DNA from: Strongylocentrotus droebachiensis
Lineage: Eukaryota > Echinodermata > Echinoidea > Camarodonta > Strongylocentrotidae
Assembly: GCA_035222895.1 (NCBI GenBank)
Contig: JAVYIG010006561.1
Coordinates: 1 to 64,000, forward strand
DNA length: 64,000 nucleotides
Direction of reading: 5' to 3'
Shown: positions 22,046-33,700 of the stretch, piece by piece
How positions within the stretch are numbered: the stretch's first letter is position 1
How the letters are laid out: every line of letters begins with the position of its first letter
Translations under genes and position numbers: made by a program
Notes under the pieces: model-generated
Databases searched by the model: none
The model's input: the letters and a program-made list of their open reading frames with translations, nothing else
Told to the model about the DNA's origin: nothing

Positions 22046-23484
22046 ATGTGAGAGAGGTTGATAAAGAGAGAGAGTGAGAGAGAGAACCTTGCAAGGTCGA
22101 TACGTGCGTGCGCTATATAAGAATCCAATATTATTTATTATTATTATATAGAGAGAAAGAGAGAGAAGAAGGGCATGGTTGATATCAGGGATATATATAG
22201 AGAGAGAGGGTGATAGAAGGGTGTGAGACAGGGTGACAGAGAGAGAAAGAGAGAGAGAGAAGAAGGGCGTGGTTGATATCAGGGATATATATATATATAT
22301 AGAGAGAGGGGGTGGTAGAAGAAGGGTGTGAGAGAGGGTGACAGAGAGAGAAAGAGAGAGAAGAAGGGCATGGTTGATATCAGGGATATATATAGAGAGA
22401 GAGGGTGATAGAAGGGTGTGAGACAGGGTGACAGAGAGAGAAAGAGAGAGAGAGAAGAAGGGCGTGGTTGATATCAGGGATATATTATATAGAGAGAGAG
22501 GGTGGTAGAAGAAGGGTGTGAGAGAGGGTGACAGAGAGAGAAAGAGAGAGAAGAAGGGCATGGTTGATATCAGGGATATAAAAAGAGAGAGAGGGTGATA
22601 GAAGGGTGTGAGACAGGGTGACAGAGAGAGAAAGAGAGAGAGAGAAGAAGGGCGTGGTTGTTATCAGGGATATATATATATATAGAGAGAGAGGGTGATA
22701 GCAGAAGGGTGTGAGAGAGGGAGACAGAGAGAGAAAGAGAGAGAAGAAGGGCGTGGTTGATATCAGGGATATATATGGAGAGAAAAGGTGATAGAAGAAG
22801 GGTGTGGAGAGAGGGTGACAGAGAGAGAAAGAGAGAGAAGAAGGGCGTGGTTGATATCAGGGATATATATAGAGAGGAAAGGTGATAGAAGAAGGGTGTG
22901 AGAGAGGGTGACAGAGAGAGAAAGAGAGAGAAGAAGGGCGTGGTTGATATCAGGAATATATATAGAGAGAGAGGGTGATAGCAGAAGGGTGTGAGAGAGG
23001 GAGACAGAGAGAGCGAAGAAGGGCGTGGTTGATATCAGGGATATATATAGAAAGAGAGGGTGAAAGAAGAAGGGTGTGAGAGAGGGTGACAGAGAAAGAG
23101 AGAGAAAAGGGGGCGTGGTTGATATCAGGGATATATATAGAGAGAGAGGGTGATAGAAGAATGGTGTGAGAGAGGGTGACAGAGAGAGAGAAGAAGGGCG
23201 TGGTTGATATCAGGGATATACATAGAGAGAGAGGGTGATAGAAGAAGGGTGTGAGAGAGGGTGACAGAGAGAGAAAGAGAGAGAAGAAGGGCGTGGTTGA
23301 TATCAGGGATATATATAAAGAGAGAGGGTGATAGAAGAAGGGTGTGAGAAAGGGTGACAGAGAGAGAAAAAGGACGTGGTTGATATCAGGGATATATAGA
23401 GAGAGAGAGAGAGAGAGGGGGTGATAGATGAAGGGTGTGAGAGAGGGTGACAGAGAGAGAAGAAGGGCGTGGTTGATATCAGGG

Positions 23485-23518
<34 letters not shown>

Positions 23519-23931
23519 GGTGATAGAAGAAGGGTGTGAGAGAGGGTGACAGAGAGAGAAGAAGGGCGTGGTTGATATCAGGGATATATAAAGAGAGAGA
23601 GGGTGATAGAAGAAGGGTGTGAGAGAGGGTGACAGAGAGAGAGAAAGAGAGAGAAGAAGGGTTTGGTTGATATCAGGGATATATATATATATAGAGAGAC
23701 AGGGTGATAGAAGAAGGGTGTGAGAGAGGGTAACAGAGAGAGAAAGAGAGAAAAGAAGGGCGTGTTGATATCAATTATATATAGAGAGAGGGTGGTAGAA
23801 GAAGGGTGTGAGAGAGGGTGACAGAGAGAGAGAGAGAGAAAGAGAGAGAAGAAGAGTGTGATTGATGAGAGAGAGGGTGACAGAGAGATAAAGAGAGGAG
23901 AGGAGTGTTGCTGATATAAAGGATATATATA
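22046..23931. repeat. GA-rich satellite, ~85-105-bp units
   Basis: About twenty units are organised as (GA)n, GGGTGATAGAAGAAGGGTGTG, AGAGAGGGTGACAGAGAGAG, then GGCGTGGTTGATATCAGGG and a short (TA)n. Units differ mostly in the length of GA and TA tracts. A SINE-tail-like segment (about 22090-22150) interrupts the array. Long Ser/Leu/Pro-rich frames on the minus strand are by-products. Confidence 0.9.
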
Positions 23932-23933
23932 TA

Positions 23934-24813
23934 CAGTGCGTCCCAGAAAAAACGAAACCGAGAAGTATCGATGTTCTATCATAACTTAATCACAACTATA
24001 ATTAATGAATGATACATATTTGGAAAGCTTAGAGTCTCCTCTTTCATGTAATGCTACTCAGATAATGCATATTTCACGCATAAGTGATTAAAAGCAATTT
24101 GAAGGAAGGAAACCAAAAAGACATTTGGCGGGCGGTATCTGAATTTCGAAGAAAAATTCCCATTTCTAGAAAGTTGAGTTTTTGCCCTTTCATATGACAC
24201 CTCAATCAGGAAAAATGAGCGAGGAATGACAAAGTTCTGTTCGTTTAAAGCAGTGCTTGCATTTCCATAATTTTATTAAACGAATTCGTTTTCACTGGCT
24301 GCCTGCCTTATCAATAAACGAAATTAACAAAAGACTTAACTCCGTTTCGTTGACAATCAGCCGTAGACGAGAGTCTTCATGCATGGCTGATTGTCAACGA
24401 AACGGAGTTAAGTCTTTTGTCAAATCTGCTTTTTGCTACGGCAGGCACCCAGTGAAAACGAATTCGTTTGTTAAAATTATGAAAATGTAAGGGCTACTTT
24501 AAACAAACAGAACTTTGTTATTCCTGGCTCATTTTTCTTGATTGAGGTATCATAAGAAAGAGCAGAAAATGAAATTTCTAGAAATGTGAATTTTTCTTTG
24601 AAATTCAGATACCGCCCGCCAAATTACTTTTTGGTTTCCTTCCTTCAAATTGCTTTTAATCACTTATGCGTGAAATATGCATCACGTGAGTAACATCAAC
24701 TGGAAGAGGAGACTCTAAGCTTTCCAAATATGTATCATTCATTAATTATGGTTGTGATTAAGTTATGATAAAACATCGATACTTCTCGGTTTCGTTTTTT
24801 CTGGGACGCACTG
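23934..24813. mobile_element. 880-bp palindromic Tc1/mariner-like MITE
   Basis: The left arm 23934-24362 and right arm 24385-24813 are reverse complements with only scattered differences and a loop of about 22 bases. Ends are CAGTGCGTCCCAGAAAAAA, flanked by TA at 23932-23933 and 24814-24815. Each arm matches the left part of the 5752-6254 MITE, so the element is an inverted duplication of that family that still moved, or formed, between TA sites. A short open frame across the centre (24257-24490) reflects the symmetry. No transposase. Confidence 0.9.
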
Positions 24814-24815
24814 TA

Positions 24816-24987
24816 TAGAGAGAGAGATGGGTGAAGGGTTAGAAGAAGGATGTGATTGATGTGAGAGAGTGTGATAGAGAGAGAGAAAGAGAGAGAGAAA
24901 GAGAGAGAAGAAGAGTGTGATTGATGAGAGAGAGGGTGACAGAGAGAAAAAGAGAGAGAGAGAGGAAGAGTGTTGCTGATATAAAGG

Positions 24988-25024
<37 letters not shown>

Positions 25025-25720
25025 GGTGAAGGGTTAGAAGAAGGATGTGATTGATGTGAGAGAGGGGGATAGAGGGGGATAGAGAGAGAAAGAGAGAGAG
25101 ACAGAGAGAGAGAAAGAGAGAGAAGGGTGTGGTTGATATAAGGATTTTTTTTATTGAGAGAGAGAGAGGGGGGTAGAAGGGTGTGATTGATGTGAGAGAG
25201 GGTGATAGAGAGAGAAGAAGGGTGTTGTTGATATTAGGGATATAATTATATAGAGAGAGGGGGAGGTAGAAGAAGGGTGTGATTGATGTGAGAGAGGGTG
25301 ATAGAGAGAGAAAAAGAGAGAAGGAGAGAGAGAAAGAGAGAGAAGGGTGTGGTTGATATAAGGATTTTTTTATTGAGAGAGAGAGGGGGGTAGAAGGGTG
25401 TGATTGATGTGAGAGAGGGTGACAGAGAGAGAAGAAGGGTGCTGTTGATATTAGGGATATATATAGAGAGAGGGGGAGGTAGAAGAAGGGTGTGATTGAT
25501 GTGAGAGAGGGGGATAGAGGGGGATAGAGAGAGAAAGAGAGAGAAGGAGAGAGAGAAAGAGAGAGAAGGGTGTGGTTGATATAAGGATTTTCTTATTGAG
25601 AGAGAGAGGGGGGTAGAAGGGTGTGATTGATGTGAGAGAGGGTGAAAGAGAGAGAAGAGTGGTTGATAATGGTAATGAAAGTGGGAGATATAGACAGACG
25701 GACAGAGAGAGAGAGAGGGA
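24816..25720. repeat. GA-rich satellite, continuation
   Basis: The same satellite resumes right of the palindrome with variant units containing GGGTGTGATTGATGTGAGAG and TATTGAGAGAGAG. The palindrome therefore inserted into an existing array. Confidence 0.9.
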
Positions 25721-26643
25721 GAGAAAGAGAGATGGACAAAGAGGACGGTGTGGGTAGAGGTGGGGCTGATTGATTTTATTCTGGTATTCCAGAGTTGTTT
25801 ACAGAGAGTCAAATGGCCATTGTCTCTATGTACACATTCTTTAATCATCTTTTTCTCTCTCATTATGTCTCTTTCCCAATCTATCATATTGTCTCCTTCT
25901 CCAAATCTCTCTTTCCCTCTCTCACTTTCTCCTTATCTCCCACTACCTCTCTGGACCCCCCCCCCCCCCCTCTCTACTTCTTCCCTCTAATCCTACCACT
26001 CCTGTTTTACTATCCCCTTTCTCTTAGTAATTCTCTCCTCTTACTTCTCCCATCTCTCTCTCTCTCTCTTTCACCTCTATCCCTCATATCAATCACACCC
26101 TCTCTCTCTCTCTCTCTCTCTAACCCCTCTCCCCTCTTAAGCTACCACCCTCACACTCTCTTGGCTGGTGTTTCAGTCCATCATAATTATGCACCTTCTT
26201 TCTTTTCACAATTAAAGTCTCAAGTTCTAGAAATAGAACTCTCTTATGGATTGTTTGGACCTTATGAAAACAGTCAAAACACATACAAATTACATTATGT
26301 AGCACACCAAAACTAGTGTACATGCATATTATTTATCATATTGTAATCATGTCATTTTAAAATTTTGTATGGCTAATATTGAACAGAATAATATGTATGT
26401 CTGATACTGTTTAAAAATTATCTACTGCCATCGCCAGAACTCGAGACCACCTTCTTAGCTTCATACACAACAATGCAACACATAAAATCAGCAATTGTTT
26501 TCTTGACAAAATTTATTCAGCAAGTCAAAATACATGAACATCATTGTCTCCCAATTTCAATTTCATCCCAACACTTTTTAAAATACATTATATTTCAAAA
26601 TTGATATTGATTAGAAATAATGCAAAGTAAATAAATCCGGTGA
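25721..26643. other. Pyrimidine-rich then AT-rich stretch, no gene
   Basis: At 25855-26150 the plus strand switches from GA-rich to CT-rich (TCTCTCTC and poly-C), so the satellite is flanked by an inverted-sense tract. The rest is AT-rich with nothing recognised. Confidence 0.5.
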
Positions 26644-27018
26644 TTAAAGGTAAAGACCAGTATTGGTAACGCCCCAATTTCAAAAAATGAAATGGAAGCT
26701 CTCATTACCAATCATGTGAAAGAATATGTTTTGACTAATACATGATGATAAAAAATTTGCCGGGAAACCGCCTACTAATTCATATATTTGGTAAATTTGT
26801 TTCTCTCATGGTCCTGTGAGAGATATAGGGTAGTCCCATATACATCTTTCTGTGTATAGTGCTTGTAACTTTACGAAAAATGGGCCAAATTTCTTATCAT
26901 TTTGATGATTCCAGAACCTTGCAGATGCTAGATGCTAGATGATCAACCTTTTCTGATCGATTCCACAACGTTTCTTTCACAATTCAATCGCATGACCATA
27001 ACTGGTCTTTACCTTTAA
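26644..27018. mobile_element. Small MITE, 375 bp
   Basis: Ends are TTAAAGGTAAAGACCAGT and its inverse, about 24 bp with one or two mismatches. If the outermost TTA/TAA is read as TA plus element, the flanks fit a TA target site. No coding capacity. Confidence 0.7.
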
Positions 27019-28945
27019 TATGTCCTCCATAGACCTGTGGGTCTACTTACATGCAGCTATCCCCCCCCCCCCCCCCCCACACACACATATAAAATAAGCA
27101 AATTGGCAATTGAATGGGTGAACAATGAACATGACAGATAAAGAACCTATTTTCTCAATATTTGTAACACAAAGAATTGTCCAAGAAATTTGTACAAAAT
27201 ACAAAGTCACATCACAAGTAAATATTTACTCCAGTAAGGAAAGGGCATGTATATATGTAACTTTAAGAAGTCAGTATACAAACTTAATATTCCATAATAC
27301 TAGTTACAAGTAAAATAATTAATAGACCGGTCTACTAACATATTCAAATATCATGCATACTTTTTAACGAAAACCTGAATGCTTGCATGAAGATTGCCAA
27401 ACATAGCCAGAAGTAACATGTAGACTGGATTACAGGTATTGTAGTTCATTCATTAATAACAGGTTGATACTCATCACATGGTTCTCAGGAAAGAAACATC
27501 CATACATTTGGATACACCTGTATGTTAGTAAACCAGTCAATTCATCACAATTCTTCTTTGGAGAATAAAAATCATACCGATACATTATAAGCAATTGGGC
27601 AAATCAGATCCTTGCTTTAGAAAGTTACTCCTCCCTAAATAACATTCAATAAGTCAACAAAATAAGGTCTGCCTTCAGATACAAAGAGTTGCATTTTTTA
27701 CACCAAATTTTCCAAATTAAGAATCAAGAATCAAGGTGAATATGGCATTCTTCCTAAATTATTTTTGCAAAATGTTGCAAGAGGATAACAAAATACAATA
27801 TACAATACACTCTTCATAAAAACATTTAAAACGTACAAATACAAAAAAAAAGATATGATTGTACACCATACACATACAGGGGAAAATGAAAAAGGAACAT
27901 AGATAATACTATGATGTACAATCCAAATAAAAAACACTAACAAGAGAGTGTAACAAATTTACTTCATAAACGTGTCAAAGTTGCCCATGCTATTCTACTG
28001 ATTATTATACTTATTGAACAGAAATTGTTTATATTTAATTTTGAAAAGATTGAGTTTTTGAATTTTTGAATTTCCAGTGGTACACTATTATATATTACTG
28101 GTCTTTAAAAAAAATGTGAATTCTTCATACAGACTGATTTCAGAGTGGTTGTAAGCCCTGACAACCTCTGGAAGTTTTGATGGAAGAAGAAGAAAGTTGT
28201 GGATCTTGGACTCACTTATCTTTTTAGGATGGGCCAAGCCCCTGCCATAATGATTCTTTGGAATCTAAAAGGACCTTTAGGCCTGTCCTCATCAGCTCGA
28301 GATTGCCAAATATCCCACTATTTGAACTATCCAAATCATCCAAATTATCCAAGATATCTTGGGCTAGTTTGCAATCTCAAGCTGATTATGACAGGCCTCT
28401 CGTGAACTTACAAGACTTTAAACGTTTGTGGTTCGCAATAAAAAACTTAGGCAAAATATTGGTCAAAGCCTTGGCCAAAACCAAAGATGGCGAGATGGCG
28501 GGACAGTGTAGATATAAGACAAGCTTAACCATTTAAAAAAAAATGTTCAGGCATCGACTAATGAAATGTAAATTCTCATTTTTCCGGTTCAGAGTTGGAA
28601 TTGTATGGATGTTGTATTTCCTGGTACATTTACCTTTCTAGATTCATGAAGATATATATATCGCAAGGTTGTTTGTTCTTAAATATTTCCTTTTTTTTTA
28701 ATCAAGGCCCCCGTGACCACCTACCGGGTGAGGAAAGGTCTCAACTTGCATCATATACACCTGTATGTCCCACTCACTGAAGACGGCTGACAAATATTAT
28801 GCAGCCAGATGGAAAACCTCACAGAAAGATAGAGAGGTCTCTTCTTCTTTCAGGGGTAACTTCTTTCAATCAAGTGTGTGATAACACCAAATTCCAAATC
28901 ATTTATGGAAAGTAAAAAGTTAAATCTCTAAAATATCTGTAAAAA
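27019..28945. other. No recognised gene
   Basis: Contains a poly-C run (27061-27078) and a small inverted pair: AGGCCTGTCCTCATCAGCT near 28280 facing its diverged inverse near 28400. No credible exon. Confidence 0.4.
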
Positions 28946-29068
28946 AATTCTTTGCCAACCATATGGAACACTCTACCTCAAGTCATTCGCCTATATAAAA
29001 ACAGTCCAATGTTTAAAAAACAAATGAAACTGACTTTTATTCTGAGTACCGTTAAATTTATCTTCTAA
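28946..29068 (+). pseudogene. LINE reverse-transcriptase tail fragment
   Basis: Reads NSLPTIWNTLPQVIRLYKN then SPMFKKQMKL and stops at TAA. The pattern (x)LWNxLPxxxxxxxSxxxFKxxL is the usual carboxyl end of many non-LTR reverse transcriptases. Only about 40 residues survive. Confidence 0.5.
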
Positions 29069-29142
29069 ACCTTTTTGCCCCCCTCCAATTCTTTTTACAT
29101 TATTACCTTATTTAGAGGTAAAGTGTCAATACATTCAATATT

Positions 29143-29735
29143 TTGTATGCACATTATCAACATTTTATTTTCTGTATGTATAATTATTTCTTTTATAGCT
29201 TTCCAATCGAACTTCTTCAGGGAGGACACTGCATCAAACTCAAAAAAAGTTTCAGCATTAAGTTCAATGAGCTGCCAATGGCAATACTCATCAAAAGATC
29301 TCAAAACGAAATAATCGGAATAGAGACAATTACAGATGGAGATGAAACGACTACAGATGGTAAAGAAATGATGGAAGGACCATCACTCGACGCATCATGT
29401 ACACCTTTAGCATCGGAAAGTGATTCCACATCTGAGGCGCAAAGCTCAAAATGCTATATCGCAGATACCATTATCATTGGGGAAACTTCATTTCCTAGTC
29501 TTTCATCACCGGGGAAACTCAACATCATTTACTGCCGGCAATGACCACTCAGCCCTCAGTCAATACGGAGGCATACAAATCCTATCGGGCGTATTTCAGA
29601 TGGCCAGCTGCAGAGAAAGAAGAGAGACCAAGCCATCCCACCAAGAAGACTAAACGGATGCACGAAGAAACGATCAGACCGCACAGATTGCCAGAGGTGA
29701 TATGGAGGAGGACACCTCGACTACAGCAAGGCTGA
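29143..29735 (+). CDS. Unidentified reading frames, possible exon(s)
   Basis: After a possible acceptor (CTTCTTCAG near 29220) a frame encodes a polar, Thr/Ser/Glu-rich segment (ITDGDETTTDGKEMM) to 29544. It is followed in another frame by AYKSYRAYFRWPAAEKEER and a basic tail to 29735. The composition looks protein-like, but no domain is recognised and the two frames need a frameshift or a splice to join. They precede the gypsy-type reverse-transcriptase remnant, so they may be gag-pol debris. Confidence 0.25.
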
Positions 29736-29791
29736 GAAAGTGATAAGTACAGTTCATAGTAGAAACAAACTCAAGCGTAGACTATTTTAAG

Positions 29792-29959
29792 GAAGTTAAA
29801 GATCACAGGCTTATCATTCTAAGCAAGTCCTCATTTGCGTCACCCATTGTCATTATTCGCAAGAAGGATAGAACTATACGAATGTGTGTAGATTTCAGCA
29901 AGTTGAACTCTAGGACTGTTCGTGATGCATATCCCATTTCGAGATCTTGGGAAATATAA
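29792..29959 (+). pseudogene. Ty3/gypsy reverse-transcriptase fragment
   Basis: Reads SSFASPIVIIRKKDRTIRMC, then VDFSKLNSRTVRDAYPISR. This corresponds to the start of the gypsy reverse-transcriptase domain (S.ASPVVLVKKKDG..R.CVDYR.LN..T..D.YPLPR). The catalytic YxDD region is absent and a stop follows at 29957. The downstream repeats at about 30900, 36495 and 37700 carry a shortened copy in which RKKDRTI is joined directly to sequence from about 30014. Confidence 0.65.
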
Positions 29960-30319
29960 TTTGATATTCGATCAAAATCAATCCAGTTTTCTTTATTTGT
30001 AGGTCTAGCCAATATCATTATCTCTTATGTGAATGGTGTGCATCGGTGAGCCTTATCAGCATAGCATTTCATATTTGTATTGTAATATGGTTACATAATA
30101 TGTACTTGCACTTATGTCATTTTATATGTATTTTTGTAAAACCGTTCACTCTGTAAAAAAAAATCACTTTATCTTTGTTATCCATGTTATCATTCTTTTT
30201 GGTCCATGATTGTGATGATGGAAATGAGTTATTTTCAAATCATTGTCCATTCAAATTTTTATCAAATATCTCAGTCATTTCATTGTGCATGTTTTCTTTG
30301 CTCTGCTTTCATTCCATAG

Positions 30320-30507
30320 ATAATGCCAATAGACTTCAACCACCCAACGATGTGGGGAACGTCAAGCACAGATGCGTCTGTTTGACCAAAAAAGTGAACA
30401 GAGAGCGATGCCAGAGGAAGACCAAACACAAGACGAAGAGCAACAACAGGCTTAGATGCAAACGCAAATCAAAGCATGTAACCAGGACATGTTGGCAGCA
30501 TAGAGGA
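30320..30507 (+). pseudogene. CWQH module copy 1 (Cys/His exon, frameshifted)
   Basis: Small zinc-binding-like exon. Acceptor TTTCATTCCATAG and donor GA|GTAAGT frame it. It begins MPIDFNHPTMWG, and one base is missing before VKHRCVCLTK compared with copy 2. It then carries two Cys clusters (RERCQRKTKHKT, and RLRCKRKSKHVTRTCWQH). The core pattern is C-x-C-x9-C-x10-C-x2-H. It resembles short Cys/His domains of unknown function that end in CxxH. Function not known; metal binding is inference from the spacing. Confidence 0.6.
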
Positions 30508-31161
30508 GTAAGTTTCTTCCCGCTTTTCACTTTGGTCTAATCCCTTCATATTTTTTTCTTTTTCTTTTTCTTTTTACTTTTTAGAAGGGACCGAGGGAGG
30601 GAGATCTCAAGTTTGCAGGGGAGCTCTGGGAATGGAGGGGGAGGGGGATAGGTAAGATTGTATGCGTGTCTGAGTATGTGAGCGTGTGTGGTGTGTCTGT
30701 CATTGATCTATAACATTCCTTCAGTATAATCAATTTGAAGAAATTATGTACTGTGTATTAAACTATATTATGTGTTTCTGAGGGATGTACAATTTTCTTT
30801 ACATTTTGATATGTTACGTAAATCAATGAAGATGTATGATTTTTTTCTTTATTTTGTACTGAATGAATGCAATAAAGAAAGAATGCTACAAAACAAAAAA
30901 TCATGGTTCGCAAGAAGGATAGGACTATATCATTATCTCTAATGCGAATAGTGTGTATTGAATATGGTTACATAATTGCACTTTGTCACTTTATATGTAT
31001 TTTTGTAATACCGTTCATGTTATCTTTGTTATTCATCTTTTTGGTCCATGATTGTGATGGTGGAAATGAGTTATGTTCAAATCAATTTTCAATTCAAATT
31101 TGATTAAATATCTCAGTCATTTAATTGTGTGTGTTTTCTTTGCTCTGTTTTCATTCCGTAG
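30508..31161. other. Intermodule repeat segment
   Basis: Contains the shortened gypsy remnant (about 30900-30950), a G-rich GGAGGGGGAGGGGG patch, and the AT-rich leader and polypyrimidine tract preceding module 2. The same order recurs before modules 4 and 6. Confidence 0.6.
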
Positions 31162-31428
31162 ATATGCCTATCGATTTTGACCACCCAAGTATGTGGGGTG
31201 ATGTGAAGCATAGATGTGTCTGCCTGACAAAAAAAAATAGAGAAAGATGCCAAAGGAAAACTAAACACAAGACGATAACTATCGATTTTGAACACCTGAC
31301 AATGTGGGGGTGGTCAGTCACCGATGCGTGTGCCTGACCAAAAGCCATGGACGAGAAAGATGCAAACGAAAAACTTGTCATGCAACAAAAACCTGTTGGC
31401 AGCACAATGCTGAACTTACGTACGAAGA
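31162..31428 (+). CDS. CWQH module copy 2 (double module, one lesion)
   Basis: Acceptor CATTCCGTAG and donor GA|GTAAGA bound an exon with two tandem modules. The first is MPIDFDHPSMWGDVKHRCVC, then RERCQRKTKHKT. The second starts TIDFEHLTMWG. Just after it a frameshift occurs (GWSV in place of the expected QVKH), and then RERCKRKTCHATKTCWQH is readable in another frame. The double arrangement is shared with module 6, so it predates the duplications. Confidence 0.6.
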
Positions 31429-31875
31429 GTAAGATTCTTCCCGCTTTTCACTTCGGTCTAATCCCTTCATGTTTTTTTCTTCTTCATTGTTTATGGGGGA
31501 GGGGGTGGAGGGAAAACTTGCAATGAAGGCAAAGTCTCTCATCAAAGGCCAAAGTGTATTGTTTATGTGTGTCATTTATTTTGCTTGTTGTTTTCCCTCT
31601 CAGTTTACCACGTTTGAGTCGATTTGGTAAGGAATTAAAGAGAAAGGATATATTGGGCGGTCCTAAATAAAAGTGACCTATGGAAAATGCCATGAAAGAT
31701 GACATCACTCCATAAACAAGAGCCTTATTCCCAGCCATGTCTTCCAAATGCAGACACGTGATTCACCGATATTGATTATGAATGCTCGCCTCAAACTACC
31801 AGCTTTTTTCTTCCACAACTTGCTCAGAAGTTTGTTATATCAACTGAAATATGTGTACTTTAATATGTCACATAG

Positions 31876-32020
31876 ATTTTGACCATCCGTCAATGTATGG
31901 GGCAGTGCGCCACAGGTGTGTCTGCCTGACCAAGAGCCATGGACGAGAAAGATGCAAACGAAAAACTCGTCACGCAACAAAAACCTGTTGGCAGCACAAG
32001 GCTGGGCTTAGTTACGAAGA
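31876..32020 (+). CDS. CWQH module copy 3 (single module, open)
   Basis: Follows CACATAG, a possible acceptor, and is open to the donor GA|GTAAGA. Reads DFDHPSMYGAVRHRCVCLTK, then RERCKRKTRHATKTCWQHKA. All five core metal-ligand positions are present. It has no ATG of its own, so it would be an internal exon. Confidence 0.6.
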
Positions 32021-32449
32021 GTAAGATTCTTCTCTACACTGTTCATGGGAGGGGCACTGAAGTGGCAATCCAGTGGGGGCCATGTTGTTGGTAAGTGGTG
32101 GTCGCAGCCCAAGGTTTAAGGTGTCATGAAAAAGGTCATGAAGAAGCTGTGGTGGTGGTGGTGGTGGTGGTTTGTGATTTGTCGTAGAGAATTTTTCTAT
32201 CAGGTTCAGCGCTGCCCGAGTGAATTCCTCCTCATGGCAGGCATACACTGTGTTACACTTGTTCTGGCTGAAGGGCTTACTGATACACTGTCTGTGCTGA
32301 TAATTCCTCATAGAAAGATCATTTGCTTTTGTATCTCCTGAAGCTGACAAGAAAGCCACCCAACAAGCATCCGTTGGCTGCTCCACCCTTTCACCCATAT
32401 CTCCTGAAGAATATCTTGACCCATCACCATCAGGGGTGATGAGGGCCAT
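32012..32449 (-). CDS. Conserved antisense reading frame of unknown function, copy A
   Basis: A minus-strand frame of 145 codons. It contains DACWVAFLSASGDTKANDLS, a stretch with several Cys (HRQCISKPFSQNKC), YACHEEEFTRAALNLIEKF, a polyproline run and a hydrophobic tail. Copy B at 39313-39751 keeps the same protein text with mostly conservative changes, interrupted by a 2-bp deletion. A further upstream stretch (about 32450-32600, EHESSP and DSIDLPEF) may belong to it across a frameshift in an A run. I do not recognise the family. It is likely part of a transposon-encoded protein, since it only occurs inside the duplicated block. Confidence 0.45.
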   Translation of the reverse strand: MALITPDGDGSRYSSGDMGERVEQPTDACWVAFLSASGDTKANDLSMRNYQHRQCISKPFSQNKCNTVYACHEEEFTRAALNLIEKFSTTNHKPPPPPPPQLLHDLFHDTLNLGLRPPLTNNMAPTGLPLQCPSHEQCREESYSS

Positions 32450-33435
32450 ACTGGTTGTGGTGAACTCTCTGGGGAAGATTCATGTTCTTTTTTTTAAAAC
32501 ATATCTATGCTCTATTGCTTCATGAATTTCCACATCATTTCCACAGGTGGATATAAACTCCGGTAAATCAATGGAGTCTGAATCATCAATCTCGCCACAA
32601 GTTCTAGAATGAATTCAGATCAGGACTCTGACTTGGCAGTTAAAGGACATTGACATTGTTTTTCTTTGAACTATTTATTCACTACCTTGGCTGTATGTTT
32701 CAGATTAATTACAATATCGCATACCTGCATCAGAACCAAAACAGAGAAAGTAGATTGGGAATTGAGGCTATATTTTTTTTCTTTGCTTGTTTAGTTCCTT
32801 CCAAAATTGAAGAAAAATATAAACATCGTTTTTATCTCTTCTGTCCCATTTTTTTAAATCGGGCTCTGCTGACATCTTTGTTCAATTTTAAGTTCATTGA
32901 CATGTCAGAGATGCCAACTTTTGGAAACCAGAATCAGGGAGGATTTACAACCAAGCAAAATGCGCGCTATCAAGAGTGCGATGCGCAAAGTCCTCTGCGG
33001 CCACGGTCTTATTATTATTATCATTATTAAAGGGTAACCAATATTGCCTATCAAAACAAGTGGCTTAAATTTCATGTACTTTTTAAGATATCTTCCCGTT
33101 TTAAAGGCAAAATGTTTGCATAAATACAATGGACCGTTTGTATCCTACAGAAGATAGAAGCAAAGACATGGATGATGAGGTCGCACCTTTCGAGCTTCAG
33201 ACGATCCAGCAAGGTATGTGAGATGTTTTTTCTTTGAACCAATGCAGAAAATTCTTGCGACTAGGTTCACAATGCCACTTTCCAGCGATTTCTTTTCGGC
33301 CTGTTCGAATTCGAAGATGACAGTGTCGAAATTGGACCAGTAACTTATATCAAAGGCAAGGACAACCGAACCCAATGCGGCAAATCAGCGACACACTGAT
33401 AGGGAAGAGAAACAAAACTTTGCAAAGGTCTCCAA

Positions 33436-33700
33436 ATGACTGATAAGGAAACTGGGAGAGGGAAGAGAAGAAAGAAAGCAGTCACATATTCATCATCTGA
33501 GTCCGAGACAGACGTTGTACCAACGGCAACCGTCCCAACCAAGAAAGTCACACAAAAATGTCACACTGCCAAGGAACTGAGGAAGCAAGTGTTTGGTGCC
33601 AATGAAACGAACAAATCGACTTCATACATTGCATGCTCATTGGAGAACTGTAAAAATATTACACAGTGTAATTTGTTTGATAGATTAGATAATTTACATG
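33436..33700 (+). CDS. Unidentified Lys/Ser/Thr-rich frame, copy A
   Basis: Encodes MTDKETGRGKRRKKAVTYSS, then an acidic Ser stretch (ESETD) and VPTKKVTQKCHTAKELRKQV. It looks like a basic amino-terminal region of a DNA-binding or transposon protein. It precedes the Mutator-like fragment by about 270 bp on the same strand. Only a short part near 40490-40600 persists in copy B. No domain recognised. Confidence 0.3.

Noticed and set aside
22046..23931. CRISPR-like array
   Set aside because: Units are simple-repeat satellites without unique spacers, in a eukaryotic genome.
24257..24490. 77-residue protein at the centre of the palindrome
   Set aside because: The frame arises from the symmetric MITE arms and matches no protein family.
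21989..25887. Long Ser/Leu/Pro-rich reading frames on the minus strand
   Set aside because: They follow the GA-rich satellite exactly and exist only because the unit lacks stops in that frame.
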